64,000 bases of DNA from Pseudonocardia sp. ICBG1293 (GTDB taxonomy: Bacteria; Actinomycetota; Actinomycetes; Mycobacteriales; Pseudonocardiaceae), in contig NZ_JAHLEL010000038.1 of assembly GCF_020131355.1 (NCBI RefSeq), positions 248,001 through 312,000 on the forward strand. Reading direction: 5' to 3'. Numbering within the stretch: position 1 is the stretch's first letter; every line of letters begins with the position of its first letter. A program made the translations under genes and the position numbers. Positions 1 through 7,735 of this stretch are shown here, piece by piece. The notes under the pieces are model-generated. The model saw only the letters and a program-made list of their open reading frames with translations. It was not told where the DNA came from and made no database searches.

Positions 1-58
1 GCCCGGTTCCCCCGTCCGCGGGGCCGGGCCCGACGCGTGTGCGGGGCCGGTGGGCGGG

Positions 59-382
59 TCAGTCGGTCTCCGGCGGGGGCGGCCCGTCCAGCGCGAACGG
101 CGGCCTGCCGGTGCCGGTGATCCGGAACCGGTCCCACACGTCCGGCTCGGACAGCGTGCCGACCGCCGCGTACCCGGGCGTCCGGACCTCGGCGGTACCG
201 CCGCGGCTCCCCAGCAGCGCGGTGAGCCGGGGGTGCGCGACCACCCGCCCCGACCAGTGCAGCCGCCCGTCGAAGGGCTCGTGCCGGGCGTCGAGCAGCA
301 CCTCGACGTCGACGGTCTCCTCACCCAGCACCAGGGTGGCCGGGCCGCGGTAGCCCTCGTCGTGATCGTGGTCCCCGCTCAC
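59..382 (-). CDS. DUF4873-type hypothetical protein
   Basis: A 107-residue soluble protein resembling the DUF4873 family, a small actinobacterial domain often found as a C-terminal extension of, or next to, FAD monooxygenases; no reaction is known. Visible features are a His/Asp-rich start (SGDHDHDEGYRG) and a beta-rich body (ATLVLGEETVDVEVLLDARHE, FDGRLHWSGRV). The GTG start at 382 is chosen because its GTGA overlaps the TGA stop of the upstream TetR gene, giving translational coupling; the longer in-frame extension upstream is antisense to the TetR frame. It is probably co-transcribed with that regulator. Family assignment is from recognition of the sequence pattern and is moderately sure. 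Confidence 0.7.
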   Translation of the reverse strand: MSGDHDHDEGYRGPATLVLGEETVDVEVLLDARHEPFDGRLHWSGRVVAHPRLTALLGSRGGTAEVRTPGYAAVGTLSEPDVWDRFRITGTGRPPFALDGPPPPETD

Positions 383-1089
383 CGGTCGCCCTCCGCGACG
401 TCGGCGCCGGTCCCGGTGACCTGCGGGTCGGGGACCAGCCGCAGGATGTCGGCGTTCGCGGTGGGCGAGTCGATCCCGGCGACGCCGGCGATCCCGCCCC
501 AGATGAGCGCGGACAGGTAGTTGGTCAGCGCGTCGCGGCTCATCGTGCGGCGCTCCAGCCACCACTCGCCCGCGGTCTGGACCATCCCGATCAGGCCGTG
601 TGCCCACGCCTCGGCGCCACCGGAGTCGCGGCCCTCGGCGCGCAGCCGCTCGCCGAACAGCGTGGCGAGCAGGGCGCCGATCTGGCCGCGGACGTCCTGG
701 GCGATCTCCGCGCCCGGCACCGGTTCGGCCGGGTTGGCGACGACGAAGCGGTAGAGCTGCGGCTCGTCCTCGACCATGCCGAGGTAGGCGTCGATGACCG
801 CGGCGACGTGCTCGATCGGCTCGGCGTCGATCGCCAGCACCGGGTAGATGCGCTGCATCAGCATGTCCGCCGCGTGCTCGCCGACCGCGCGCTGCAGGTC
901 GGCCCGGTCGGCGAAGTGCCGGTAGAGCACCGGCTTGGTGATCCCGGCCGCGGCGGCGATCTGGGCCACCGAGACCCCCGGGCCGTGCTCGCGGATCGCC
1001 TCGACGGCGGCGGCGACCATCTCGGTCCGCCGTTCCTCCCGTCGGCGGCTGCGCGCGTCCGGCTTGACATCCCTGGAGTCGTGGGGCAC
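379..1089 (-). CDS. TetR/AcrR family transcriptional regulator
   Basis: A 236-residue TetR repressor. The N-terminal helix-turn-helix is clear (EMVAAAVEAIREHGPGVSVAQIAAAAGITKPVLYRHFADRADLQ, roughly residues 22-66), followed by a variable ligand-binding region with an AWAHGLIGMVQTAGEWWLE helix. The GTG at 1089 is taken as start because it precedes the first plausible N-terminus (VPHDSRDVKPDARSRR) and the frame further upstream runs antisense through the diiron oxygenase gene. Two palindromes of the form GTTACC-n3-GGTAAC lie immediately upstream (1090-1104 and 1106-1120), so it very probably represses itself and the divergent oxygenase operon. The ligand is unknown. Confidence 0.9.
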   Translation of the reverse strand: MPHDSRDVKPDARSRRREERRTEMVAAAVEAIREHGPGVSVAQIAAAAGITKPVLYRHFADRADLQRAVGEHAADMLMQRIYPVLAIDAEPIEHVAAVIDAYLGMVEDEPQLYRFVVANPAEPVPGAEIAQDVRGQIGALLATLFGERLRAEGRDSGGAEAWAHGLIGMVQTAGEWWLERRTMSRDALTNYLSALIWGGIAGVAGIDSPTANADILRLVPDPQVTGTGADVAEGDR

Positions 1090-1120
1090 GTTACCAGTGG
1101 TAACCGTTACCGGCGGTAAC
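1090..1120. promoter_or_regulatory. Tandem TetR operators in divergent promoter
   Basis: Two adjacent 15-bp palindromes, GTTACCAGTGGTAAC (1090-1104) and GTTACCGGCGGTAAC (1106-1120), have centres 16 bp apart. They abut the TetR start codon and lie 63-93 bp upstream of the diiron oxygenase start, so they are placed to control both directions. Same-face paired sites about 16 bp apart suit two TetR dimers binding together. The symmetry is visible in sequence; binding by the adjacent TetR is inferred. Confidence 0.8.
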
Positions 1121-1182
1121 AGCAAGGGTTCCGTGTGTGGAACCCGCCACCGCAGGCCCCTCCCAGCAGGAAGGCGCGACCG

Positions 1183-2097
1183 ATGAGCGCTCCCGCCCGC
1201 ACCGGCAGCAAGACGAACCTCGCCGACCGCGAGGACACCGCCCGCCGGCTGCTCAAGAGCTCGGTCACCACGTCCTACAACCCGTCGATCGACATCGACT
1301 GGGAGGCCCCGCTGGTCGAGGGCCGGTACGGGATCGTCCCCGAGCGGGTGTCGCTCTACGGCACGCCGCTGTGGGAGGGGATGACCGAGGAGCAGCGGAT
1401 CACGCTGTCGGTGCACGAGTTCTGCAGCGTCGCCCGGATCGGGCTGTGGTTCGAGATGATCCTCATGCAGATGCTGCTGCGCTACGCCTACGACCGCGAC
1501 CCGCGTCGCGCACACATCCAGTACGCCCTGGTCGAGATCGCCGACGAGTGCCGGCACTCGATGATGTTCGCCAAGGCGACCGAGCGCTACGGCGTGCCGG
1601 ACTACGCCCCGCGGCGGCTCACCCACGAGCAGGGCCGGTTGATGAAGACCATCGGGACCGGCCCGGCGATGTTCGCCGGCACCCTGTTCGTCGAGGAGAT
1701 CCTCGACCAGCTCCAGCGCGAGGGCATGCGCGACGAGCGCGTCCAGCCGCTGTCCCGCATGATCAACAAGATTCACGTGACCGAGGAGGCCCGGCACGTC
1801 CGGTACGCCCGGGAGGAGCTGCAGCGGATCATGCCGAGGACCAACCGCGCCGAGCGCGCCTGGGCCCGCTACCTCACCGCGCGGATCGCGTTCGTCGTCG
1901 CCCGCAACCTCATCCACCCCGAGGTCTACCGCAGCGTCGGGATCGCCCCGGCCGTCGGGCGGAAGGCGGCGCTGGCCAACCCGCACCACCACGAGATGCT
2001 GCGCTGGTCCTCGCGCAAGCTCGTGCCGTTCCTGCGTGAGCAGGGGATCGTCGGCGGCCCGACGGAGACCCTGTGGAAGCGCGCCCACCTGATCTGA
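1183..2097 (+). CDS. AurF-family diiron oxygenase
   Basis: A 304-residue protein of the AurF (p-aminobenzoate N-oxygenase-like) diiron family, which uses a four-helix bundle to oxidise amines or carbon positions with O2. Likely metal-binding helices are visible: VHEFCSVARIGLWFE (about 78-91), VEIADECRHSMMF (117-129, ExxRH), LFVEEILDQL (168-177) and HVTEEARHVRYAREEL (198-213, second ExxRH). The start ATG at 1183 follows AGGAAGG about 8 bases upstream; longer in-frame starts lack one. It is followed after 14 bases by an alpha/beta hydrolase, probably in one operon, and lies behind the paired TetR operators. The substrate is unknown; nothing nearby indicates an antibiotic pathway. Confidence 0.9.
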   Translation: MSAPARTGSKTNLADREDTARRLLKSSVTTSYNPSIDIDWEAPLVEGRYGIVPERVSLYGTPLWEGMTEEQRITLSVHEFCSVARIGLWFEMILMQMLLRYAYDRDPRRAHIQYALVEIADECRHSMMFAKATERYGVPDYAPRRLTHEQGRLMKTIGTGPAMFAGTLFVEEILDQLQREGMRDERVQPLSRMINKIHVTEEARHVRYAREELQRIMPRTNRAERAWARYLTARIAFVVARNLIHPEVYRSVGIAPAVGRKAALANPHHHEMLRWSSRKLVPFLREQGIVGGPTETLWKRAHLI

Positions 2098-2111
2098 GGA
2101 GGCACCCCGCG

Positions 2112-3023
2112 ATGAGCACACGGATCGTCACCCGGGACGGGACCGGCCTGTTCGCCCGGGTCTCGGGCCCGGAGTCGGCGCCGGTCACGGTGCTGCTGGC
2201 ACACGGCTGGACGCTCGACGAGCGCTGCTGGGCCCCGGTCGCCGACGCCCTCGCCGTCGGTGCGCCCGGCGGCGGCCCCGCCCCGCGGGTGATCCGCTAC
2301 GACCACCGCGCGCACGGTCGCTCCGACGACACACCCGACGAGCTCAAGACCCTCGACGTCCTCGCCGACGACATGGCCGAGGTGATCGGCCGGCTCGCCC
2401 CCACCGGCCCGCTGGTGATCGCCGGGCACTCGATGGGTGGCATGACGGCGATGGCGCTGGCCCAGCGGCACCCCGAGCTCGTCGCGTCCCGGGTCACCGG
2501 CGTCGCGCTCGTCGCCACCGCCAGCGGCGGGCTCGGTGCCGCGGCGACGCTGGGGATGACCGGCAGGCCGGCGAAGCTCTTCCTGGCCGGCAAGGACAAG
2601 GTGACCGTCAGCCCGCTGTGGACCGGGCGCCGGGCGCTGTCGACCCACCCCACGCTGCTGCGGGCCGGGCTGCAGCCACTGCTGCTGGGCACCCGGCCGG
2701 ACCGGCTCGCCGTCCGCGCCACCTGCGAGGCGATCGCCGACTGCCGTCCGACGACGGTCTCCGGATTCACCCCGACCCTCACCACCCACGAGCGCGACGA
2801 GGCGCTGGCCGCGTTCTCGTCGCTGCCGGTGGAGATCCTGGTCGGGACCCGGGACCGGCTCACGCCGCCGCGGTTCGCCCGGCGGATCCACCGCAGCCTG
2901 CCGCGCGCCGAGCTGACCGTGTTCCCCGGCGCCGGGCACATGCTCCCGGTGGAGCGGGTCGGCGGGGTCACCGGCCGGATCGCGGCGCTGGTGCGCCGCG
3001 CCGGGGCGGAGCAGGCGGCTTGA
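2112..3023 (+). CDS. Alpha/beta hydrolase
   Basis: A 303-residue alpha/beta-fold hydrolase. The oxyanion-region motif LLAHGWTLDERCW, the nucleophile elbow GHSMGG (Ser about 109), an acidic residue in LVGTRDRLTP and the catalytic His in GAGHMLPVERV are all present. It has no signal peptide and is likely cytoplasmic. The ATG at 2112 has GAGGAGG just upstream, overlapping the end of the diiron oxygenase gene, so the two are co-transcribed and controlled by the same TetR site. It could process an ester, lactone or epoxide linked to the oxygenase reaction; that is inference from context. It converges with the next TetR gene. Confidence 0.88.
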   Translation: MSTRIVTRDGTGLFARVSGPESAPVTVLLAHGWTLDERCWAPVADALAVGAPGGGPAPRVIRYDHRAHGRSDDTPDELKTLDVLADDMAEVIGRLAPTGPLVIAGHSMGGMTAMALAQRHPELVASRVTGVALVATASGGLGAAATLGMTGRPAKLFLAGKDKVTVSPLWTGRRALSTHPTLLRAGLQPLLLGTRPDRLAVRATCEAIADCRPTTVSGFTPTLTTHERDEALAAFSSLPVEILVGTRDRLTPPRFARRIHRSLPRAELTVFPGAGHMLPVERVGGVTGRIAALVRRAGAEQAA

Positions 3024-3050
3024 GCCGCCCGCCCCGTCGCCGGGCCGGGG

Positions 3051-3677
3051 TCAGATCGGGTCGAGGCCCTGCTTCGGGAACCCGGCGATGCCCCGCCAGG
3101 CCAGCGAGGCCATCAGTGCCACCGCCTCGTCGCGCGGGACCCGCTGGTCGGAGTCCAGCCAGAACTGGGCGCCGACCTGACTCAGTCCGACGAGCCCGAC
3201 GGCGAGCAGCCGCGCCCGGTCCTGGTCCAGCCCGGCGTCGGTGGTGACGGCGCCGGCGACCGCGTCGATGCAGCGGTCGAGCGCGCTCTCCACCAGCGCC
3301 GCGGCCTCCGGGTCGCCCCGCAGGTCGGACTCGAACACCAGCCGGTAGGCCTTGCCCTCGCCGGCGACGAAGTCGAAGTACGCCGCGACGGCCGCCTGCA
3401 CGCGCTCCTTGTTGTCGTCGGTCCGCTCGATCGCGTGCGAGACCCGTTCGACGAGCTCCTCGGCGTAGGTCGTGAGCAGCGCCTGGTACAGCTCCAGCTT
3501 CCCGGGGAAGTGCTGGTACAGCACGGGCTTGGAGACGCCCGCCCGCTCGGCGATGTCGTCCATCGCGGCGGCGTGGTAGCCCTGGTCGGCGAACACGTCG
3601 CGGGCGGCCAGCAGCAGCTGGGCGCGGCGCGCGCCGCGGGACAGTCGTGCGCCCCGTAGCGTGGCGGTTCCGGTCAT
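3051..3677 (-). CDS. TetR regulator (Rv3208-like)
   Basis: A 208-residue TetR regulator with a textbook N-terminal DNA-binding domain (RRAQLLLAARDVFADQGYHAAAMDDIAERAGVSKPVLYQHFPGKLELYQAL) and a C-terminal ligand domain. Sequence style and its place near moeZ and the TIGR02569 gene match the mycobacterial Rv3208 regulator, a highly conserved TetR protein of mycolata and relatives; the orthology is inferred from order. The ATG at 3677 is preceded by AGGTAGGGGG; a GTG at 3695 is possible but has a poorer site. It ends by convergence with the hydrolase gene. No divergent partner is present, so it may act on unlinked genes or on itself. Confidence 0.88.
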   Translation of the reverse strand: MTGTATLRGARLSRGARRAQLLLAARDVFADQGYHAAAMDDIAERAGVSKPVLYQHFPGKLELYQALLTTYAEELVERVSHAIERTDDNKERVQAAVAAYFDFVAGEGKAYRLVFESDLRGDPEAAALVESALDRCIDAVAGAVTTDAGLDQDRARLLAVGLVGLSQVGAQFWLDSDQRVPRDEAVALMASLAWRGIAGFPKQGLDPI

Positions 3678-3710
3678 GGGCCCCCTACCTCTCACCCGTC
3701 GTGGGAATAC

Positions 3711-3722
3711 CCTACTAGCAGG
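3711..3722. promoter_or_regulatory. Imperfect palindrome upstream of TetR gene
   Basis: CCTACTAGCAGG, symmetric at 10 of 12 positions around a central CTAG, lies about 35 bp upstream of the TetR start. Its position suits an autoregulatory site for the adjacent TetR, but it is short and the assignment is weak. Confidence 0.35.
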
Positions 3723-3779
3723 TAACCGCGTTGACGAACGATCCGTGAACGGGCTTCGCCGCAGAAGGGTGACGCCCCC

Positions 3780-5579
3780 TCACGATCGGCGGTGCAGGCC
3801 GCGGGCGGCGAGCCCGAGCGCACCCAGGACCGGTACGGCGGCCACCACGACCGCGGGCGTCCCCAGCACGGCGAGGACCACGCCGGCGACGGCGAGGACC
3901 ACGGCCGCACGGACGTGCGAGCGGACCTGTGCCCGCGTCCGGCGGGCGATCAGCAGGGCGGCGGCCACCTCCGCGGGGCCGCCACGGGCGGAGATCCTCT
4001 CCGATCCGGGGGCGGGCACCACGACCGGGTCCGGTCCGGGACGCGCGGCGTCCTGCGGGTGGTCCGCGACCCCGGCGTCCGCGGTGCGGCCGGCGGGCCA
4101 GGGGACCAGCTCCACGGCCAGGTCGGCCGCGGCCAGCGCGGCGGCGTCGGTGGCCGGGTCGGCCGCCACCGCGACGGTCCGGCCCCGCACCCGCAGCCCG
4201 GCGACGGCCGCGGCCCGCGCCGCCCCGTCCAGCCCCGGCCGGACCGCGTCGGGGTCGGCCGGGTCGAGACCGGTCGCCGCCGCGAGGGCGCGGGCGGCGC
4301 CGTCGTCGTCGGGGGTGAGCAGCACGGGCGCCAGTCCTGCCGCCACCAGTTCCGCCACCCCCGGGCGCGCCTCGGGGTGCGGCGCCCGGGGCAGCGCCAG
4401 CACGGCGCGGGCACACCCGTCCCAGGCGACCAGGAGGACGGCGCGGCCCTCGGCCACCGCCCGCTCCCGTTCGACCGACAGCGACGGCGGCAGCCGGATC
4501 CCGTGCTCGGCCAGCCAGTCCGGGCCGCCGAGCAGCACCGCGTGGGCGACCACGGTGGCCGTCGTGCCACCACCCGGCTCCGGATCCCGCAGCTCGGCCA
4601 CCAGGCCGGACACCCCGAGGCCGGGCAGTTCGTCGGCCTCGGCCACCTCGGGCACCGGGCCGTCGACGGCGGCGGCCAGCGCCCGTGCCGCGCCACGCAG
4701 GTCCGACCCGGGACGGGCGCCCGCGGCGACCGACGCGGCCAGCCGTAGCACCAGCGCCGGGTCCTCGCCCCGGTCGGCGTGCACGGTGACCGCCGCGGCT
4801 CCGGTGCCGGTCAGCACGTCCGGCCCGGCCAGGGCGACGGTGTCCACCCGGCCGGCGGGACCCGGGCCGCCCGCGGGCCCGGCCCAGCCCAGCGGATCGC
4901 GTCGGCCGGGCAGCGGCGACGGCAGTCGGACCGCGGTGCCCCCCCCCGACCGGTCCGCCGCCCGCAGCGCCGTCGGCAGGACGGCCAGCAGCGGCAGCGG
5001 GCAGGCGCCCAGCAGCACGGCGATGCCGGCCGGGACCGCGGCGGGCCACGGGGTGCCGGTACCGGCACCGAAGGCGGTGACCGCGACCGCGGTGAGCACC
5101 GCGGGCGGGGTGAGCAGCGCGCTCCACCGGTCCGCGACGGTGCGCAGGCCCGCGCGGACCTCCTCGTCGTGCCCGACGGGCGGGCGGCCGGTGCGCTGCA
5201 CCGCGGCCGCGACGACGGTCAGCACCGCGGCGGCCCCGGGCAGCAGGACGGGCCCGGCGAGCGGGTCGGGCGGCACCGCCGCGGGGCCCGCGGGGGAGAC
5301 CGCCGCCACGGTCAGCACCGCCGCCGACCACCCGAGCGCGGCGAGGACGGCCACCGCGACGCCGGTCTCGGCGGTCACCGTGCCCTCCCGCAGTCCGCGC
5401 CCGGCCACGCGCAGGCCGGGCCACCCCGTCGTTGCGACGACGGCGACGGCGACGAGCAGGGCCGCCACCGTGCAGGCCGGAGCCCGGTCCGGGCCGACGA
5501 GCGCCGGTCCGGCCACGGGGAGCAGCAGCGCGAGCAGTGCCGCCAGGGGTGGGACGGCGCTGCGCAGGACCCGACGCAC
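3780..5579 (-). CDS. Degenerate P1B-type ATPase-like membrane protein
   Basis: A 599-residue membrane protein aligning in outline with heavy-metal P1B ATPases but lacking every catalytic signature. The CPx transmembrane helix survives as GACPLPLLAVLPTAL. The phosphorylation motif DKTGTLT is replaced by AGPDVLT, losing the acceptor Asp. The TGDN motif reads TPDDD, GDGxND reads ADPATD, and the SEHP motif His is Arg in GARPGSDL. The nucleotide-domain glycine turn PGLGVSGLV remains. No actuator domain with TGES is seen between the helix pairs, so it is shorter than the usual 700-800 residues. It cannot be an autophosphorylating pump as written. The frame is intact and GTG 5579 has GGGGAG upstream, 7 bases after the partner gene's stop. 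Role unknown; a scaffold or metal-sensing function is speculation. Confidence 0.75.
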   Translation of the reverse strand: MRRVLRSAVPPLAALLALLLPVAGPALVGPDRAPACTVAALLVAVAVVATTGWPGLRVAGRGLREGTVTAETGVAVAVLAALGWSAAVLTVAAVSPAGPAAVPPDPLAGPVLLPGAAAVLTVVAAAVQRTGRPPVGHDEEVRAGLRTVADRWSALLTPPAVLTAVAVTAFGAGTGTPWPAAVPAGIAVLLGACPLPLLAVLPTALRAADRSGGGTAVRLPSPLPGRRDPLGWAGPAGGPGPAGRVDTVALAGPDVLTGTGAAAVTVHADRGEDPALVLRLAASVAAGARPGSDLRGAARALAAAVDGPVPEVAEADELPGLGVSGLVAELRDPEPGGGTTATVVAHAVLLGGPDWLAEHGIRLPPSLSVERERAVAEGRAVLLVAWDGCARAVLALPRAPHPEARPGVAELVAAGLAPVLLTPDDDGAARALAAATGLDPADPDAVRPGLDGAARAAAVAGLRVRGRTVAVAADPATDAAALAAADLAVELVPWPAGRTADAGVADHPQDAARPGPDPVVVPAPGSERISARGGPAEVAAALLIARRTRAQVRSHVRAAVVLAVAGVVLAVLGTPAVVVAAVPVLGALGLAARGLHRRS

Positions 5580-5586
5580 CCGGCCG

Positions 5587-6531
5587 TCAGCTCCCCGGTG
5601 CGGTCGGGAGCGTGAACTCGCAGGACCGCAGCACACCGCCGGAGCGGTAGTCGAGGAACAGCCGGTAGCTGCCGGGGGCGGGGACCGCCACCGCGAACGC
5701 CACCCCGGGGCCGGACCGGTCGGTGGCGGCCGCGCCGCTGATCTCGGGCCGGACCGGGAACCGGGCCAGGTCGCCCTGGCGGACCGCGGTCATCCGGCCG
5801 AACGCGCCGTCGACGGGCTCGAGGTCGGTGACCGGGGTGCCGTCGCGCCCGACCGTGGCGAACAACCGGGACTCCCCACCGGGGACCAGGGCGCCGTCGA
5901 GGCGGACCTGCTGGTCGCTGCCGCCGCAGAGCCCCGCCCGGTTCTCGACCGGGAAGGTGAAGGCGCCGTAGGTGCCGGGCACGTGCAGGTCGGTGCCCAG
6001 GTTGAGGTGCGGGCCGCCGGTCGGGGTGAACCCGGCGTAGAGCCGCCACACCCCCTGGCCGGGGAACCGGACCGGGGCCCGCCAGACGCCGTCGGGGCCC
6101 TGGGTGGCGCGCAGCCGCATGTACCCGGCGACGTCACGGCGGAGCACGGCCACGTCCATGACCCCGGAGTCGCCGGACGGGGTGTCGAACCGGGTGACCG
6201 GGGCGCCGTCGGAGCCGGTCACGGTGAAGGCGACCTCGGTCGGCTCGCGCCAGGGGTGGACGGTCCCGAGCGGGGTCAGCGTGTAGCCGGCCGCGGTGGT
6301 GAGCACCCCGCCCGCGCCGGTCGTCGGGTCACCGGTGGCGAGTCCGGCCGCCAGCACGCCGTCGTCGCCGCGTTCGTCCCCGGTGTCGCCCGCGGCCCGC
6401 GCATCGCCGGCCGGGGGCACCGCCAGGGCCCCCACGGCGGCGCCCGCGGTCCAGGCCGCCGTGAACACCAGCACCGACGCGGCGCCGAACCCGGCCAGCC
6501 GGGCCGCGGCCGAACCCGCGATCCGCCCCAT
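5587..6531 (-). CDS. Exported protein paired with P-type ATPase homologue
   Basis: A 314-residue protein with an N-terminal hydrophobic segment (FGAASVLVFTAAWTAGAAVG, about residues 15-34) acting as signal or anchor, then an extracytoplasmic beta-rich region. It resembles actinobacterial secreted proteins that precede copper-type ATPase genes (GYTLTPLG, WREPTEVAFTVTG, RRDVAGYM, GVWRLYAGFTPTGG). In the relatives I recall, the segment after RRD.. carries His residues (QHxHP-like); here it reads YMRLRAT, so the presumed metal ligands are missing. The ATG at 6531 follows GGAGGTCGGC. It is 7 bases from the degenerate ATPase gene, so the two form an operon and seem to have lost metal chemistry together. 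The comparison rests on memory of the family. Confidence 0.6.
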   Translation of the reverse strand: MGRIAGSAAARLAGFGAASVLVFTAAWTAGAAVGALAVPPAGDARAAGDTGDERGDDGVLAAGLATGDPTTGAGGVLTTAAGYTLTPLGTVHPWREPTEVAFTVTGSDGAPVTRFDTPSGDSGVMDVAVLRRDVAGYMRLRATQGPDGVWRAPVRFPGQGVWRLYAGFTPTGGPHLNLGTDLHVPGTYGAFTFPVENRAGLCGGSDQQVRLDGALVPGGESRLFATVGRDGTPVTDLEPVDGAFGRMTAVRQGDLARFPVRPEISGAAATDRSGPGVAFAVAVPAPGSYRLFLDYRSGGVLRSCEFTLPTAPGS

Positions 6532-6684
6532 GCCGACCTCCCGTCCGTCGTGCGTCCACGGGGTACAACGTCCGGGGGTCCATCCCGTTGCGCTCCGTGG
6601 AGCACCGGATGCGGACGGTGATCACAGCGAGACGGGGATCACCCGGCCCGGCGGGTGACGCGCGCGACACGTCATGCTGGTCGG

Positions 6685-7674
6685 ATGGTCGCCGCCGCGT
6701 CGATGTCCGTTCACTCGCCCGTCACCGTGCCCGCGCCGGTGCCGGCCCCGGGTGCCGGGACGTCCCCGGCTGCGGAGATCCCGCCGTGGCCGGGCCGTGC
6801 GGTCACCTCCGGCGGGGTCACCCTGCACGTGCGCGAGACGCCCGGCTCCGCCGACGCCGACGCCGTCTACGTCCACGGGCTGGCCGGCTCGGCCACGAAC
6901 TGGACCGACCTCGCCGGGCTCCTCGCCCCGCGCGCGGCGGGCCTGTCGGTCGACCTGCCCGGCTTCGGGCTGTCCGAGCCGACCGCCGTCGCCGACTTCG
7001 GACCGGACGGCATGGCGGACGCGCTGCTCTGCTGGCTGGCCGGGCGCGACCGGCCGGTGCACCTGGTCGGCAACTCCCTCGGCGGAGTGATCGCGACGAC
7101 GGTGGCGGCGCGCCGCCCCGAGCTCGTCCGCACCCTCACCCTGGTCTCGCCCGCGGTGCCCGACCGGCGTCCCGACCCGCGCCGGCTGTCGGACCCGCGG
7201 ATGGCGCTGGCCATGGTCCCGGTGCTCGGCCGCGGCGCGCGGCGTGCGCTCGCCGAGGAGCCGCTGCGCGCCCGGGCCGAGCGGATCGTGAAGGTCTGCT
7301 TCGCCGACCCGCAGCGCGGCTCGGCCCGTCGCCTCGAGGAGCTGATCTCCGAGCACGAGCACCGCGCGACGCTGCCCTGGGCCGGTGCGGCCACCGACGG
7401 TGCCACCCGCGGCCTGCTCGGCCTGTGGGCCGGGCGTGAGATCTGGCGCCGGATGGCCCGGGTGCGGGTGCCCTCGCTGGTGGTGTGGGGCGAGCAGGAC
7501 CGCATCGTCTCCCCGCGGCTGGCCGCGCGGACCGCGGCCACCCTGCCCGGGGCGCGGCTGCTCGTCCTGCCCCGGGCCGGCCACGTCGCGCAGATCGAGC
7601 GGCCCGCGGCGGTGGCCGACGCGGTCGCCGCGCTGTGGGACACGGTGCCGGTCGCGGCGGGTGCGGGAAGATGA
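6685..7674 (+). CDS. Alpha/beta hydrolase
   Basis: A 329-residue alpha/beta hydrolase with HGLAGSATNW (oxyanion loop), GNSLGG nucleophile elbow, an acid in VWGEQDRIVSP and catalytic His in RAGHVAQIERP. The first 40 residues are Ala/Pro-rich and may be a disordered tail. The start is uncertain: ATG 6685 is used, with ATG 6703 and GTG 6655 as alternatives, none with a strong ribosome site. It lies 61 bp upstream of moeZ on the same strand. The substrate is unknown; no secretion signal is convincing. Confidence 0.85.
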   Translation: MVAAASMSVHSPVTVPAPVPAPGAGTSPAAEIPPWPGRAVTSGGVTLHVRETPGSADADAVYVHGLAGSATNWTDLAGLLAPRAAGLSVDLPGFGLSEPTAVADFGPDGMADALLCWLAGRDRPVHLVGNSLGGVIATTVAARRPELVRTLTLVSPAVPDRRPDPRRLSDPRMALAMVPVLGRGARRALAEEPLRARAERIVKVCFADPQRGSARRLEELISEHEHRATLPWAGAATDGATRGLLGLWAGREIWRRMARVRVPSLVVWGEQDRIVSPRLAARTAATLPGARLLVLPRAGHVAQIERPAAVADAVAALWDTVPVAAGAGR

Positions 7675-7735
7675 CGCGCACGTGGCGCGTTGAGACGCCC
7701 TGAGACCCGCACGCAACCTGCGAGGAGTGGACGAG

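Noticed and set aside
379..2121. A 580-codon minus-strand open frame
   Set aside because: Only the part below 1089 is the TetR gene; the rest is antisense to the diiron oxygenase, whose motifs are unmistakable.
3661..6621. A 986-codon plus-strand open frame
   Set aside because: Ala/Arg/Thr/Gly-rich composition with no domain; it mirrors the degenerate ATPase and its partner on the other strand.
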